A stretch of DNA of 64,000 nt, from the NCBI GenBank assembly GCA_028023455.1, contig JAQFVV010012477.1, positions 3,863,365 through 3,927,364 of the forward strand, given 5' to 3'. Position numbers and translations under genes: made by a program. This DNA comes from Epiperipatus broadwayi. Its lineage: Eukaryota > Onychophora > Udeonychophora > Euonychophora > Peripatidae. This document shows, piece after piece, positions 11,832-24,200 of the stretch (its first letter is position 1; every line of letters begins with the position of its first letter). The notes beneath the pieces were generated by a model. That model was not told where the DNA came from. It made no database searches and was given only the letters and a program-made list of their open reading frames with translations.

Positions 11832-12210
11832 AAGCTTGACTAATTATTGCTACCATATGACACTGTTTTTATCAACTTCCAAATTAGTTTCTGACTATTA
11901 TCTGATCATACATAAACAAAATCATATTTCTTTTTAAAAATAGCCAATACCTATAAACTAATTTGGGAAGATGTATATAATATTATTAAGCTTACAATAA
12001 GTGGCTCTCAAACACATAGACTGAATTACTGCAAAAAGTTTATTTTAAATAGTTTTTAAATATAATTATTCTTCAGCAAATAATGAAGAGACTTTGCCCA
12101 ATAATTAACAATTTAAAACTGTTAGTTTATTATTTTAATTATTTATAAATATCACTTATTTTTAATTAAGCATTTTTTAACTAAATACTAATTAATATAG
12201 GACTAATGAA

Positions 12211-12226
12211 CTGCCCTCTATTGTCT
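12211..12226 (-). promoter_or_regulatory. CTCF-like motif (weak)
   Basis: The minus strand reads GACAATAGAGGGCAG, matching the core TAGAGGGCAG of the CTCF consensus. No promoter or gene is visible nearby, so any role would be as an insulator or loop anchor. Chance match not excluded. Confidence 0.3.
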
Positions 12227-14215
12227 GCTTTATCTGACAAATGATGATAATAAAGGTTGGAAGTGAAATTAATTTATTAGCTGCATTGAATAAGGCTTTG
12301 TTTCATTAGTGTGTGTTTGAATGTTTGCTCTTTTTAAGATCATTTGTCTGCCTGGCTATACTTATAAAAACGGTATATGTAAACGTAAAAGATCATTTTA
12401 CCTTTGCATGAACTAAATCAGACAATAAAGGTCAGTGCATTATTATTTCCAGCAGTTTGGATAAAATTATTTTAAAATATTTTGGTAAAATGCATAAAGC
12501 TTTAGACTACATTAAAAAAAGGTACAATTTAAAATTCTTTCTTTCTAAAAATATAAATAGCTTCTGAAGAGAAAATGGCTATAATTCTTTACAAATGTGG
12601 CTAATAAAGTACAATAAAATATTATTATTTTTGTTTGTTTGTTTTAGAATCAAAATAGTTGCAAAATTATCTAAAGATGAAAAATTAGTTTCTACATATG
12701 CAGCATCTGGTGTTGTGATTAACGTTAAATTTACTTTAAATAGCATAACTTTTAAATTAATCATGTATATATAATTTAAAAGTCATATTTAAATAAATAA
12801 CTTTTATACATATATATCTACATAATATAATGTTAACATACCTAACAGCTAGAACCAAGACATGGCGTTCAAATCTAAGTGAAATTTGGAAATTGTTCTG
12901 AGTTCCAAGATATTTTAGAAAATTTTTTTTCAGGCAGTTAATCCACAACTAATCCAACCAGCTATTATAATTATTAATTAATAAATGGTAAAAAAAAATG
13001 AAAACTATAAATCTTCATCTCTATACTAGCCTGGTGAAAAATGACTTTTTTTGCTGCTTTTCAGTATGTGTATATGTTACTGGATTGATAAACTTCAAGC
13101 TTCAGCTATATAAATACAACAATTTTTAGTATCTGAATAATCTATATTGCAAATTAAAAATAAATCCACTTTTGTTTGCTTGCCATGTTCTTATATGAAT
13201 TTAGATTAGACAATAATATTTTTATTATGGTAAATGTCAAATTGTATAGAGATAACATCATAATCTTATTTGAATCAGCTTGCAATTTAAATTCACAAGG
13301 CAGAGTTAATTTCTATTCATTTTAATAATTAATTTTAACATTGTAAATTAATCACCAAATATCTAATTACATAGAACTAGTAATATGAATCAATAACTTT
13401 TAAAACATTAGCTATATACGAGTATGGAAAACAAAAAAATAGATTCATTTTTTGTTTTCACTGTGGATTACTTTGATACTAGGAGACATTGTAATTATAT
13501 AGACAATATCTAGAAGTTTATTAATGCAGTGCTTATGCATTATTAGTGCTATATATGTGTATATGTGGGAGTGTATGATATGCCTGAATGTATTATTGTT
13601 AATTTTATTTTTTTATGAAATATTTCATAATTTAAATTTATACATCTGAGATTAGAAACTACACACTTTTTAAAGTATTATGATATTAATTTCAATTATT
13701 AGTGTTTAGTTTTATTCATGATGAGCTGTCTCATAAATTTAAAAAATTTTCAGTTATTTATGTCATTCCTAATATTAAAATACTGGATTAATTTGTGATA
13801 AAGATTATCAAGCAGTAGCAAACTAGAACTCATGATACTTTTGTTATACCAAAGTAAAGGCATTATTGCTGCCTAACCACTTCAACAGGTGTTGTATAAA
13901 TTAAAAGTGACACTTGTACCATCAGTATTATATTTTTGATGTGTTGGTAATCTAAAAATAAAAATTCTCAACTGACATGTGTTTTTTTTTTTTTACAAAC
14001 ACAGTGGTAAAAAGTATATGAAAGAAATATAACATGAATTTGTTAAGCCTGAAAAAAAATATCTGGCACATCTAAATTTAAAATATATCAAATTGTTGAA
14101 AGTTGAAAACTTGAATGAGTATTGCCCAAAATTATTCAACAATTTAATACTGACATATTCAGCAAATATCTGCATTCATTAAAGATAAAAAATAAATCTT
14201 AATAAGACAAACTGT

Positions 14216-14430
14216 GTAAATAATCAAATCATTAGTTACTTAAGAGGTCATGTGATGTTTAAACAATAGAAAAGACAAATTGAGCTTTGAATCAGGAAAC
14301 TATCTCTCAAGTCTGATATTCTACCACTAAACATCACATGACAAACACCTCTTATGTTTGTGTATAACTTGTGCTGTGTGTGGCAAAATATATATAGTGA
14401 GTTTTGCCTGTTTTAATATTTTACCACTAC
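14216..14430. repeat. Composite of family A and B fragments in inverted arrangement
   Basis: 'gaggtcatgtgatgttta' (14,242-14,259) and 'ctaaacatcacatgac' (14,328-14,343) are inverted relative to each other. The latter is the family B tail. The end at about 14,400-14,415, read on the minus strand, is 'aaacaggcaaaactcac', the family B head. So tail and head again lie side by side, as at 43,327-43,436. Confidence 0.55.
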
Positions 14431-15937
14431 AATAAACTACATAGGGCAAGACTAGCTATGATCAAAAATGAATATTTAATAAAGGGAACTAGTGGACAAA
14501 AATTGAAAAAAAAAATACAAAACCATAATAGAAACATTTATTTCAGATGTGAATGTACACCCAACAGATTTAAGAAACTACCAAATCAATTTATCATCAG
14601 CTTTCTAAATACAAAGTTACAGTGCACAAGCCACTGCTGTTTGAGGAACAAGAACCAATAAATGATGGAAGTATCAAAAATGTTACATCTGCCTTCTTCC
14701 AACTAATTATAATGCTATAATGCAAATATCATATTATTGCAAGAATAAAACATGACAAGAAATGGGGAAAGTGTATTATAATTATTAGCCAAAATATTTA
14801 TTAATGTTTTTTTAAAACTATTGAAAAAGTCTGTGTATATTTACAAACTGGTATGTTTACAACTAGTGATACCATAATACTACCTTAGTTAATAACTTTT
14901 TATAGATGAATCACAAATGTAGTTTCCAGAGAATGATACTTTGTTGCAAGAGTAGGAATTCAAATTTATGCAGCATGCATAGTCAAAAAAAAAAATTGAT
15001 TTGATAAATATGAGAGCTTTCTACATTTTTTATGAACTAACTAATATCATTTAAATATTATGAAGTCACTATGGGAGTGTTCTTAAACAAAGAATGAGAG
15101 ATTAGTATCTCTCAACAACATTTCACAAAAAAATGTGGCATTTTTGCAATGAGAAATAAATAGGCATTGTTTAGATGCTATGTAATTAAATCCCATTGTA
15201 ATGTGAACAGTTCTTAGTGCAAATGGTGGCTTTCATTTTAATAATAAAATTATCATATATTCAGTTTATTTCACCCATTATCTGTACCTACAAAATAAAT
15301 TGTATAGAAAAAGATTTTTTAAAAAAGAAGCTATTAGAAAAGACTAAGTAATAATATTGCTGCAAACATATAAATAAACAAATATTAATAATGACACTTC
15401 TATGGCTTCTTATTTTTAATATTTAGAATAATGTAAAAGCTCAATAAGATTACAATATAACTTTAAAACTAGAGTGCTAAAATGAATTAAAAAAGATCAT
15501 TTGATGTAATGGTTAATGTATCTTCTCACCCTACTCACAAACTCAAGATCTAGTCTGAAATGAAACATTTTTTCAAGTCATAAATCGGCATAAGATTCTT
15601 TTTTCCAAAGAGGCAGCTATTAGTTAACCAATACCACCATCTAATATAGATCAATAAATATGTATATAACTAACATAAATGGAAGAGGGGGGATAAATAT
15701 TCCTGATTAATTTAGAATGAGTAGATGAATATCAATGCACTGATGATAAAAAAAAATACAATTGTACAATGACTTTCAATACCAAAAAAGAGACATCACA
15801 CATGTGCAGATGCAAATTCATGGATTCACTTTTAAAAAAAAATCTTAAAATATAGTTGTAGACTATAAAAATAATTGTATGATTAAGTTGTATCACTTGA
15901 CAGACAACTCTATTGTTCTCATATGTCAAAGCATTGA
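14431..15937. other. AT-rich non-coding DNA
   Basis: A possible decayed tRNA-like head lies at about 15,505-15,560 ('tgatgtaatggttaatgtat' on the plus strand). The 85-codon frame at 14,404-14,661 begins inside a repeat and shows no domain, so I do not call it a gene. Confidence 0.45.
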
Positions 15938-16012
15938 GTGGGAAGCGAACTCAGACCAGCTGCTTGGAAGGTAGCTACACTAATCATTAGGCCACCAACA
16001 CTTGATGACAAC
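15938..16012 (-). mobile_element. Family D SINE, tRNA-like part
   Basis: On the minus strand: 'gttggtggcctaatgattag' (A box), then 'ctgagttcgcttcccactca' (B box), then 'atgctttgacatatga'. The same B-box-plus-ATGCTTTGACA order occurs at 47,460-47,548, 44,569-44,655 and 37,708-37,762. The A box TGGNNNARTGG and the spacing are those of a tRNA-derived Pol III promoter. Confidence 0.72.
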
Positions 16013-16109
16013 TCTGTTGTTTTAGTTATTTTACCTGCCATCAGGCAGAAAACTTAACATAGATATATGCAAATGGTACAAAGTAATAATTATATAATAT
16101 AATGTTATT

Positions 16110-16242
<133 letters not shown>

Positions 16243-16593
16243 AAGTTTGGGCACTTGGAAGTGATAAAGCTTAAGCCATGATTTATGTACCTTGAGCATT
16301 GGAGTAGTACTCTACTACTATGTTACAACTCACAATAATGATGAATATAAACAACTTATTAAAGTTTATAATATTAAGATTACTGAAGTAAGCTGTAATA
16401 ACAATGCAACAAAGTAATGTAAAATTTACTATAGATAATAATGAATGTTACTGCCTAATTCTTCTTCTTCTGCCTAAGAATATAGAACTTAACCCAACAT
16501 ATATGATCAATGATATATTAACCATAATTATCTGATATAATATTAGCACATTAAACCTAAATTTCTTTTAACATTAAAGTGATAAAATAAAGT

Positions 16594-16700
16594 GAGATGA
16601 TCTTTTTATCATATGCAACTTTCTTTCAACATATGACCTGGAGTTCAAATCTGGGCTGAATGAACCTTGGAATTTATTTTAGATCACAAACACATTTGGG
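16594..16700 (+). mobile_element. Possible tRNA-derived SINE head
   Basis: 'ctggagttcaaatctgggct' is a good B box on the plus strand, with a weak A-box-like 'gatgatctttttatcatatg' upstream. The downstream 'gaaccttggaatttatttta' followed by 'gatcacaaacaca' resembles 9,540-9,560, so these two may be one family. Confidence 0.45.
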
Positions 16701-17149
16701 ATTTGACTTTCAGATAGTCAGAGAATGATGAGCTAAAATCTTTTATATTGTTCAATAAATTAGGCGTTTGGCTATTAATTGAGAGAGTAATGGTCCCAGT
16801 TAATTGAGAAAAGAATAACTATAAATAAAAATATATAATTGTAATATAACCAACCATTAAGAAGAGAGCATTTAAATGCCCCCAGTTAGTTCATTATTTA
16901 AGCAAACTGCAAGATGTTTTAAATAAATTCTTATTTTAAGGCACACAGTGTTAGAATAAAGAAAATGAATTCTGTTTAAAAATATAAGTAGGATTCAAAT
17001 TCATAATGATGTTGAAGCTTGGTATGGAATTTTCCTTGAAATTGATTCTGTGAACTTTAAATCATCATAATTGACAATTCAGAATTTGCTACTATAAAAC
17101 ATCCTTATAAAATAATAAGCTGACATAAAGCATTTTAGTGCACTCATTA
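16701..17149. other. AT-rich non-coding DNA
   Basis: Nothing recognisable was seen between the SINE-like head and the TAG/TAA-rich tract. Confidence 0.45.
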
Positions 17150-17273
17150 ATAGTACTACTAATAATAGTATTACTAATAATAGTAATAATAATAGTAGTA
17201 GTAGAAGTAGTAGTGGTAGTAGTAGTAGTGATGGTAGTGGTAGAGGTGGGAATAGTAGTAATAGTAATAATAA
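17150..17273. repeat. Degenerate (TAG)n/(TAA)n trinucleotide tract
   Basis: A run of TAGTAGTAG, TAATAG and TGGTAG triplets, impure, in contrast to the clean arrays at 16,111 and 49,316. Translated on the minus strand it gives a leucine-rich frame that is an artefact. Confidence 0.9.
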
Positions 17274-18265
17274 AATTATGACACAGTGAATATTAACTTC
17301 TGCTAGGATAGGAATCAAATTTCTATGGGAGCTGAGTTCATATTTTATTTTATTTTTAGAATAAATTGTATTAATAAATAGATATGCTAGTGATAGAAAC
17401 CACTATTAATGATAATTAAGTATTATCATTTGTTTGTAGAAGTCTACTCTTCATTTACTCTACCTGTCTCCAGGCAGAACACAACATATATGCACAAATG
17501 TTAAAAAAATAATAATAATGGAAAAAGATTATTATAGTTTCTGATGTAGCTGTAAACAGTAAGATGCTACAATAAGCTACATTAAGGAGATGGGAAAGCA
17601 ATGATAGACAGTTACAAATGATAAGTAGTTATTTTGTCTGCTTTTGGACAAAAAACTTTATATCCATTTTGCTACATATGGAAAGTAAATTTAATTAAAT
17701 ATGATTTTATTAATTAATTAAATTTATATTTAACTGCCAAAATTGGTTTGTTGTAAACAATAAAAAAATATTTATAACAAATATTTAGATTAATAACAAT
17801 TCCTGTAACATTAACTCCATTTCTAAAGTAGTCTTAAGACTTATTGAAATTATAAGAAGATCTGGAGCATCTATAAATGCTCCAGGTTTTCTTTGGTTTC
17901 TTCAGAGGACATAACTCTGAGAGAGAGACTAACTTCTATCATATCAATTGTATTTCTTATCAAGTAGATAGTTTCTCTGTGGTGCTTTTACATTCTAGTT
18001 TTACAACAAATCAAATTGAAAAGTTTTCCAATTCATTGGTGGATTAACTTTGCATCATTACTTAGGCTTAGTCTTTTGAGTGTTTCTATAATCAGAGTCC
18101 TAATTTGGGTTGGCGAATGCTATGGCCATTAAAAAAATACCATTGTTCACATATGTCTTAAACAAATCCATATCTTGGTTAACATATATTCAATAATGTT
18201 TTTTCTAACTTCATTTACAGATTAATCATTATTTATAATTAATTAATGATCAGGCATCATGCAAC
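17274..18265. other. AT-rich non-coding DNA with a small hairpin
   Basis: A 9-bp perfect stem, ctggagcat with its complement atgctccag, sits near 17,864-17,886. Otherwise no feature was recognised. Confidence 0.5.
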
Positions 18266-18335
18266 TTTGGTGTAGTTGGTATAGCTTCTGACTTCTGGTG
18301 CTTGAACTTCTTATGAACACCTGAGCAATAAAACT
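18266..18335 (+). mobile_element. Family A SINE, 3' part
   Basis: The plus strand has 'tggtgtagttggtatagctt' (A-box-like), then 'cttgaacttcttatgaacac' and 'ctgagcaataaaact'. The last block is the signature 3' end of family A, also seen at 34,700, 46,990, 49,285 and, reversed, at 30,110. The B box region is shortened, so this copy carries an internal deletion. Confidence 0.65.
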
Positions 18336-18367
18336 AAATGCCTTCTTTCCTTCAATGATCAAATATA

Positions 18368-18785
18368 GCCCATATATAGGGAAATTTGAACTCAGACTTT
18401 CAAGCACCCATCAACTATCCACACCATCTCATACAACCAATATACATGACTACACACATGTAGAAAAGATAAATAACCACCAATATACATATTTCATGCT
18501 AAACCAGCACTCATCAGTTGGTCCAAATTATAATCAAGACTCGGTTTTATATTAAGATAGCAAATCTTCACCCTTTAATGGACAGGCTTCAATCTATTCC
18601 AACCTCCAACTTTCAGCCATCCATATCATTGAAAATCTGATGATGGAAAGGCAGAAATCTCATGCTAATGCCAACCTTATCACCATATCCATGTTGATCT
18701 GAAGTCACTCTGACTCCTCATCTATAAGACCATATCCATTTAAATACATAGAAGAGAGATGGGCATGATACAAGCTTCATATGTA
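18368..18785. repeat. Family C repeat, full-length copy
   Basis: Runs from 'aaatttgaactcagacttt' to 'agaagagagatgggcatgat' in the same block order as 7,081-7,500: 'ctatccacaccatctcatac', 'catgctaaaccagcactcat', 'aatggacaggcttcaatct' and 'gaaaatctgatgatggaa'. A foldback copy follows directly. The open frame at 18,355-18,555 lies inside the repeat and is not a gene. Confidence 0.82.
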
Positions 18786-19185
18786 AATATTTGAAAACCA
18801 GACCCTCTTCTCAAACCTGGAGCTTAATTGTAAATATAGGGGATTTGAACTCAGACTTTCAAGCACCCACCAACTATCCACATCATCTTATTGAAGCCTG
18901 TTCATGAAAGTGTGAAGATTTGCTATCGTAATTTAAAACCGAGTACTGATTATACATATGTGTGGGAGATGATAATCTGGACTAACTGATGAATGTTGGT
19001 TTAGCATGAAATACGCATATTGGTGATTATTTATATTTTCTACATGTGTGTAGTCATGTATATCCGTTGTATGAGATGGTGTGGATAATTGGTGGGTGCT
19101 TGAAAGTCTGAGTTCAAATCCTCTGTATTTACAATTAAACTCCAGGTTTGTGAAGAGTGCTTGGTTTTCAAATATTTATTTATAT
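18786..19185. repeat. Family C foldback copy
   Basis: 'aaatatttgaaaaccagacc' on the left and 'ttggttttcaaatatttat' on the right are the outer ends of arms of about 110 bp. Both include the 'aatttgaactcagacttt'-type head and 'cacccaccaactatccaca'. The central part (18,890-19,050) carries the reverse copy of the middle of family C, so the left arm is truncated after 'catcatctta'. Confidence 0.78.
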
Positions 19186-20197
19186 AGCCCATATAAGTGA
19201 CAATAAAACAATAAAAAGTATCTGATATTTTAATGTATTTCATTAAAGTTTATAATGTAATTCTAAGTATTAAAATTATAGAATAAAATAAATTAAGAGG
19301 GCGGCAATCATAAATGATAGTCAAATGTATCGCTGGATCGTAATACCTCTTTATTCGGTTTTCTAACTTGTTATTCATTAGACAGATAATTTATGATAAG
19401 CGCATTATTAAAATATACTCGCTATCCAAAATTAAAAAAAAAAAAAATCTGAAACATATATTAAAATATATAATGTCAAGTTTACTATTTGTTTTCTTTT
19501 TTAGTATTTATAAATGAAACAAAATAATAATTATCTTGATGTAATTATAAAAAGAGAAATGCTACAAACACATATCTGTTTTGCGTTGGTGGTAAGCTAA
19601 TTATTATTATTTTTTTACTTGTAGAAGATTTGCTTTAATAGTTAAAAACCGGATAAAAAAAGAAGAAAAACAACTTGATTAATCCCTGTTTCTACTCTAC
19701 AAGTGATCAACAGCGCATCTGGACACTTGGATTACATTCTCTGTCTTATTTTTTTTTGTAGCAACAACAAATGATAAGACCAAACAGCTTGCGACATGAC
19801 AAATATTTCTAGACTAAAAAGAGAGTAGGAAAGCCGGAGAGGTGGATCTTCTGCATGATTTCTCTGACCTTTCGAAGATAGTTAATGGTGTTTTGTTACG
19901 TTTAATGCAGATCAACTTTATATTTTTAACCTTCTCAAGCTAGGGTTATTCGTACTGTGCAAAGCTGATGAATAATACTCTTCATTATTATTATTTAATT
20001 TCTGTATTTTAGTTTTATATAAAATAAATTAATTTGTATATATATGAGTGTGTGTTTGCCTTATGACGAAGTCGCTAATACATCTAGGCCCTATCCGAAT
20101 TGAAATTAGCGTTTACCGGGCTGAATTTTAAAAATCATAAGGTTTTTTTTAGTATATCACAGTTAAACTGTCTATCTATTCAGTATTAGTCAGTAAA
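19186..20197. other. Unique AT-rich DNA
   Basis: Texture differs slightly from the flanks (more CpG, for example near 19,320-19,410 and 19,840-19,950) but no open frame, tRNA box or repeat was recognised. Confidence 0.45.
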
Positions 20198-20213
20198 TAG
20201 ATATATAGCTATT

Positions 20214-20557
20214 TTATTTAAAAAATTATATTTATTGGCATAAAAAAATTTGTACAGATGATTACTAAATACACTTTACTAATGTTGGCTCAAATCCATT
20301 GCTGGTATTGGCTTCAAGGCCAGCTTGGTAATGTGGGTGTCCTAGGTCTGGTAGATGTATGGCAGAGCCAACTGCACTATCATCTTGATGTATTAATAAG
20401 TAACATTCCATTTTGTTGGTATTGACTGCCTTTTTTGAGGGTGGCCCTATAATGCTGACATATCAGAACTGGTATCCATGTGGTGTGGAGTCATTGGCTC
20501 TCTAGAAGGATCCGGCATGTTGCATCATAGACTACTTCATTTACGATATATAGCTAT
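20214..20557. mobile_element. Short insertion between 16-bp direct repeats
   Basis: TAGATATATAGCTATT occurs at 20198-20213 and again at 20558-20573. The 344 bp between are more GC-rich than the surroundings, with blocks such as 'ggtgtcctaggtctggtaga' and 'gtgtggagtcattggctctc'. 'ttggctcaaatccattg' on the plus strand is B-box-like. On the minus strand the element ends in an A-rich stretch, as a retroposon would. A partial extra copy of the direct repeat (20,546-20,557) weakens the case, since simple slippage could make it. The family is not recognised. Confidence 0.6.
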
Positions 20558-20573
20558 TAGATATATAGCTATT

Positions 20574-21975
20574 ATAAGACAAAGAATAAAAGTCACAGGT
20601 CAAAGTACATTATTCAGAAGAGTATTAATGCAAAACCTCATTAATAAGATGGTGTAGGGAAGATATCACATATATATAAGTGGTGAGCTCAAGGTCTGTA
20701 CTTACATTTTATGATTGTTGCAGTTGGGAAGAAGCAAATAGAATATAGGCTCTACTTGCAAAATTATTGGGGGGGGGTGATGACATGTCAAATAGTTGTA
20801 AGAGCTTTTCTATTAGAATCAGATGATTAAATTATTGCTAAGTCTATGTGCCTATTTTTTTATTGAATATTTTCTCTCCGAAAGCAGATAAGCTTATTTA
20901 GGCAACAAAGTCCCATGACCAAGTGAATTTACTTAATTTTGTGCCATCGTGTAAGTGAATAAAATTTCAGAGCCATATGACACATTCACTGATTGTAGTG
21001 AACTATCTGTTAACAGTGGCTACATAAGAACCCATTGTACAGTTATCTAGATAACACAGATTGAGAATGTTTCTTGAATATGTAATATGATAACTCTTTT
21101 TAAAACTTTCTTGTGACCACATTTTTGATAAAGATTTTCACATGAAAAAATAGTGAACTAAGCCTGATATTTAATTTTGATATTTCTAACTTCACCAACG
21201 AGCTTTCAAAGCGCGGAATAATTATTATTAATTCTAGCATCTAACTTCTGAACTATATTATTAATTTTAATGGTCTTGCATCACTTAAAAAAACTTTTTA
21301 GTTATGACTATGCTTCAACTCAAACTCTAGTTAATGAATGCAATAGATAAGTACATTAATCCATCATAATGACTCCAATTTATATGTGAGTAATAAAATA
21401 CTTATTATTACACTTACACCCCACACACATGCATACATATGCATACTAAAGAATTACATATATAAACATTAATAACTATCATACTATACATTTGTATTTT
21501 TATTAAAGTAGAATAAAAACTAATCCCAATCAAGAATGATTTAATTAGTCAAATAGTTCGTTTAATCAGCTTTCATGAGAATACCCAATTTATATAAAAC
21601 TACTGTTTTATTTTCAGACATGATGTATTATAAAAAAAATAATTGATTTTGGGAATTGTTTGCAAAGATGAATGTAATTGTTTTGAAAAAACAATATATT
21701 GCTAGGCTACAAATATATTTTATATATATGTATACTAAAAAGTTTTCATAATATAAAAACAGTTTTTGAATTTATCTTGTTTTCTTATTTGTTGTTGTTA
21801 TTATTATAACACCAATGCTTTGATACCTAACCTGTTCTTTTATTACCAGGATAATTAGTAATATCAGTAACTGATCAACCATCTATCATGATGGTAAAAA
21901 CAGATGAGTATTTCACAAATCTTGAATAAGGTCTCATATTCAAATATTTAATGGTTATTCTGTAATATATATATA
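20574..21975. other. AT-rich non-coding DNA
   Basis: A G-run of nine lies near 20,769. No other structure was recognised. Confidence 0.45.
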
Positions 21976-21984
21976 TAATAGGTA

Positions 21985-22805
21985 CTTATGAGTTTTCCAG
22001 TAAGCCAAGATGGCAGCCTTACTTTTGATAAATATATAGTTTTGAGGGTCTTGTTCAATTAAAAAAAAAATAATAAATTGATTATTAAATTTAAAGAAAA
22101 GTAATAAATTCCAATAAATTCCATTAAAAAATTTTATTTCAATTTTCTTTTACTTATACTATAACAATGAAGAGATGAGAGCACTTAACATTGTCATACT
22201 TTGATTAGATTTTTGGTAATTTGTCATCATGATCAAAATTTGGGACCTTTCTGTCCCAGAACATGATACAGTGGAGTATTTCCAAAGGAATGGGATCCTA
22301 TCTTCTGGAAAATGGTGTGCTAATAATCATGATATGAAACTTTACATTCAAACACCCCACAATGATGATGTAATGTGAAATCTTGTTTAAATAAAATGTC
22401 TTTCATAAATGAACCTGGTTTGAGGGTTCTAAAATTCCATTTCTGGCTGCAATCAGATCTATTTACTTCTGGAGTAGAGATGTAATATCAATTAAATGGG
22501 AAAAAGATCAACTGGATTTGTGCTATCATACTGTCATAGATGGAACAATTACCTGAGGAAAGTCTGCACATGTAGCCTTTTATCAGAGTAAATATTATAT
22601 TTCTATTTTCTGTTAATAAGTCATTAAAAAAAGTGTAAATATTGTAATTAATTTTTTCCACAATAATTTATTTTTTTAAAATAACAGTATGACATTTCCT
22701 AGCAAACATTTTTTTGTAAACATGTTTTTGGGAACCTCGAAATTGTAGATTTATCAAAAATATGGGCTGCCAACTTGGTTTACTGGAAAACTCACAAGGA
22801 CTTAA
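21985..22805. mobile_element. Terminal-inverted-repeat element, non-autonomous
   Basis: The left end (about 21,985-22,050) reads 'gagttttccagtaagccaag' then 'atggcagcc' and 'ttttgataaat'. The right end (about 22,733-22,800) carries the complement with about 78 percent identity by eye, ending in 'ggaaaactcacaagg'. The flanks 'taataggtactta' and 'taatagtactta' could be a 12-13-bp target-site duplication with one indel. No transposase frame exists in the 820 bp, so it would need one supplied in trans. Duplication length might suggest Mutator-like elements, but the superfamily is unresolved. Confidence 0.72.
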
Positions 22806-22817
22806 TAATAGTACTTA

Positions 22818-23250
22818 AATGAAAATAAAATTAAAATTATTTTCACCAGGAGACTGTAGAGAATTAATAATTATTATAGTGTTAAAAATTTTAACTGTTA
22901 ACCCAAGCTAATGTCTTGCGTCTTAATGTATTTTTGTCAGCTTAAAATTTACAAAGTAAATTGTGTACATTAAGAAAGCCTTGGAACTAAGGTATTTATA
23001 TGATAGAGGAATACATAGTTGAACATGAATGAAGATTCTTATATTTTAAATTTAGTGATCACTTTATATCAATTAATATAATGGAACATTTCATCTGGCT
23101 AATGCATTGAAATTATTCTATTTTCCCATCAGTATTGGCAAGGGTAAGGTTATAAATATCGAAAGCTTAAAAAATAGGATGAAAAAAATTTTCTCAGCAG
23201 AGTATTATTTATTTATAGCTTGAAGGGGAAAATAATTTATTCCATTAAGT
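22818..23250. other. AT-rich non-coding DNA
   Basis: No recognisable feature before the microsatellite. Confidence 0.45.

Positions 23251-23296
<46 letters not shown>
23251..23296. repeat. (AC)n(AT)n microsatellite
   Basis: Seven AC units run straight into about sixteen AT units. The same AC-to-AT transition occurs at 27,835-27,866 and 29,253-29,278. Confidence 0.95.
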
Positions 23297-23298
<2 letters not shown>

Positions 23299-23808
23299 AG
23301 TTATACTGATTTAATGTTTACAATTATTAACTTGTAATTACTAAAACAAGGTCAATAAAAGTGAAATTCAATCTTCATTTTTGTAAAATTGACAATAAAA
23401 TTAATAATTATTAATGCCATATTGTCATATGGCTGAAAAGCTTAAAGAATATGTGGATCCATTTTGTTCTTGACCCTTTGTCACAGCCTGAATGGGAGAA
23501 TGGTTTAATATTTAAAGTTAGTGAAATATAAAATTACATTCCACAACAGTTTGTGCATAATTAATAATTATTATAGTATTAATATTTATACTGATCTATG
23601 CAGCTTAGTCTAGCTTTGAAAAAAATGCATTGCTTCAAAAATCTGATTTGGCAATTTTGAATATTAATATACTAATTATTAATTATTCACACATTCTTGT
23701 GAAATATAATTATATATATTATAATGGAAGCATACTAACTAACATAATCTTAATTAAATTCACATTTATATATATATTTGTGGCCTTATTATCCAAGCAG
23801 AGAAACTA

Positions 23809-23840
23809 ATATGGTTAATAGCTTTCCATATTAACCATAT
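23809..23840. repeat. Small perfect hairpin
   Basis: ATATGGTTAATA at 23809-23820 pairs exactly with TATTAACCATAT at 23829-23840 across an 8-nt loop. Its function, if any, is unknown. Confidence 0.8.
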
Positions 23841-24180
23841 AAAATATACGATCTGCAGCTACTTTTTCAGACTGATGCACTTGCTCTGAGCTGCAAAAAT
23901 CAAACACATCTTCTATGAATATTTTTATTTGTATTGGGATGATTACCAGGCACCATCTAGTCAAAATGACTACAATATCAACAAAAGAAGGGTTTTAAAA
24001 TGCTTTCAGCACTTGATTTACCTGACTAAGACACAAAGAGCAAAAAACTTATTTAAATTAGACTATCAGACCAAGTATATTTATAACACCCATCTTATAT
24101 GGTAATTAAATGTTATATGGTGAACTATGAAGAGAGAGAACTAAGTCAAAATTAACAAATTAAAAATAACACATCTATTT

Positions 24181-24200
24181 ACACACACACACACACACAC
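24181..24200. repeat. (AC)10 microsatellite
   Basis: Ten uninterrupted AC units. Surrounding DNA from 23,841 to 26,690 is AT-rich and shows no gene, apart from a C-run near 24,872 and an 'aaagataaga' hairpin near 25,218-25,244. Confidence 0.95.

Larger units (their letters stand above)
9561..14215. other. Long AT-rich stretch without recognised genes
   Basis: Nearly 4.7 kb of low-complexity AT-rich DNA with T- and A-runs. All open frames are under about 65 codons and have biased composition. Two CTCF-like sequences (11,816-11,831 and 12,211-12,226) are listed separately. I could not see splice-flanked exons or repeat boundaries. Confidence 0.5.

Noticed and set aside
18355-18555. 66-codon frame, and similar frames at 29,181, 41,218 and 45,439
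   Set aside because: All fall within family C copies and differ between copies without keeping a reading frame.
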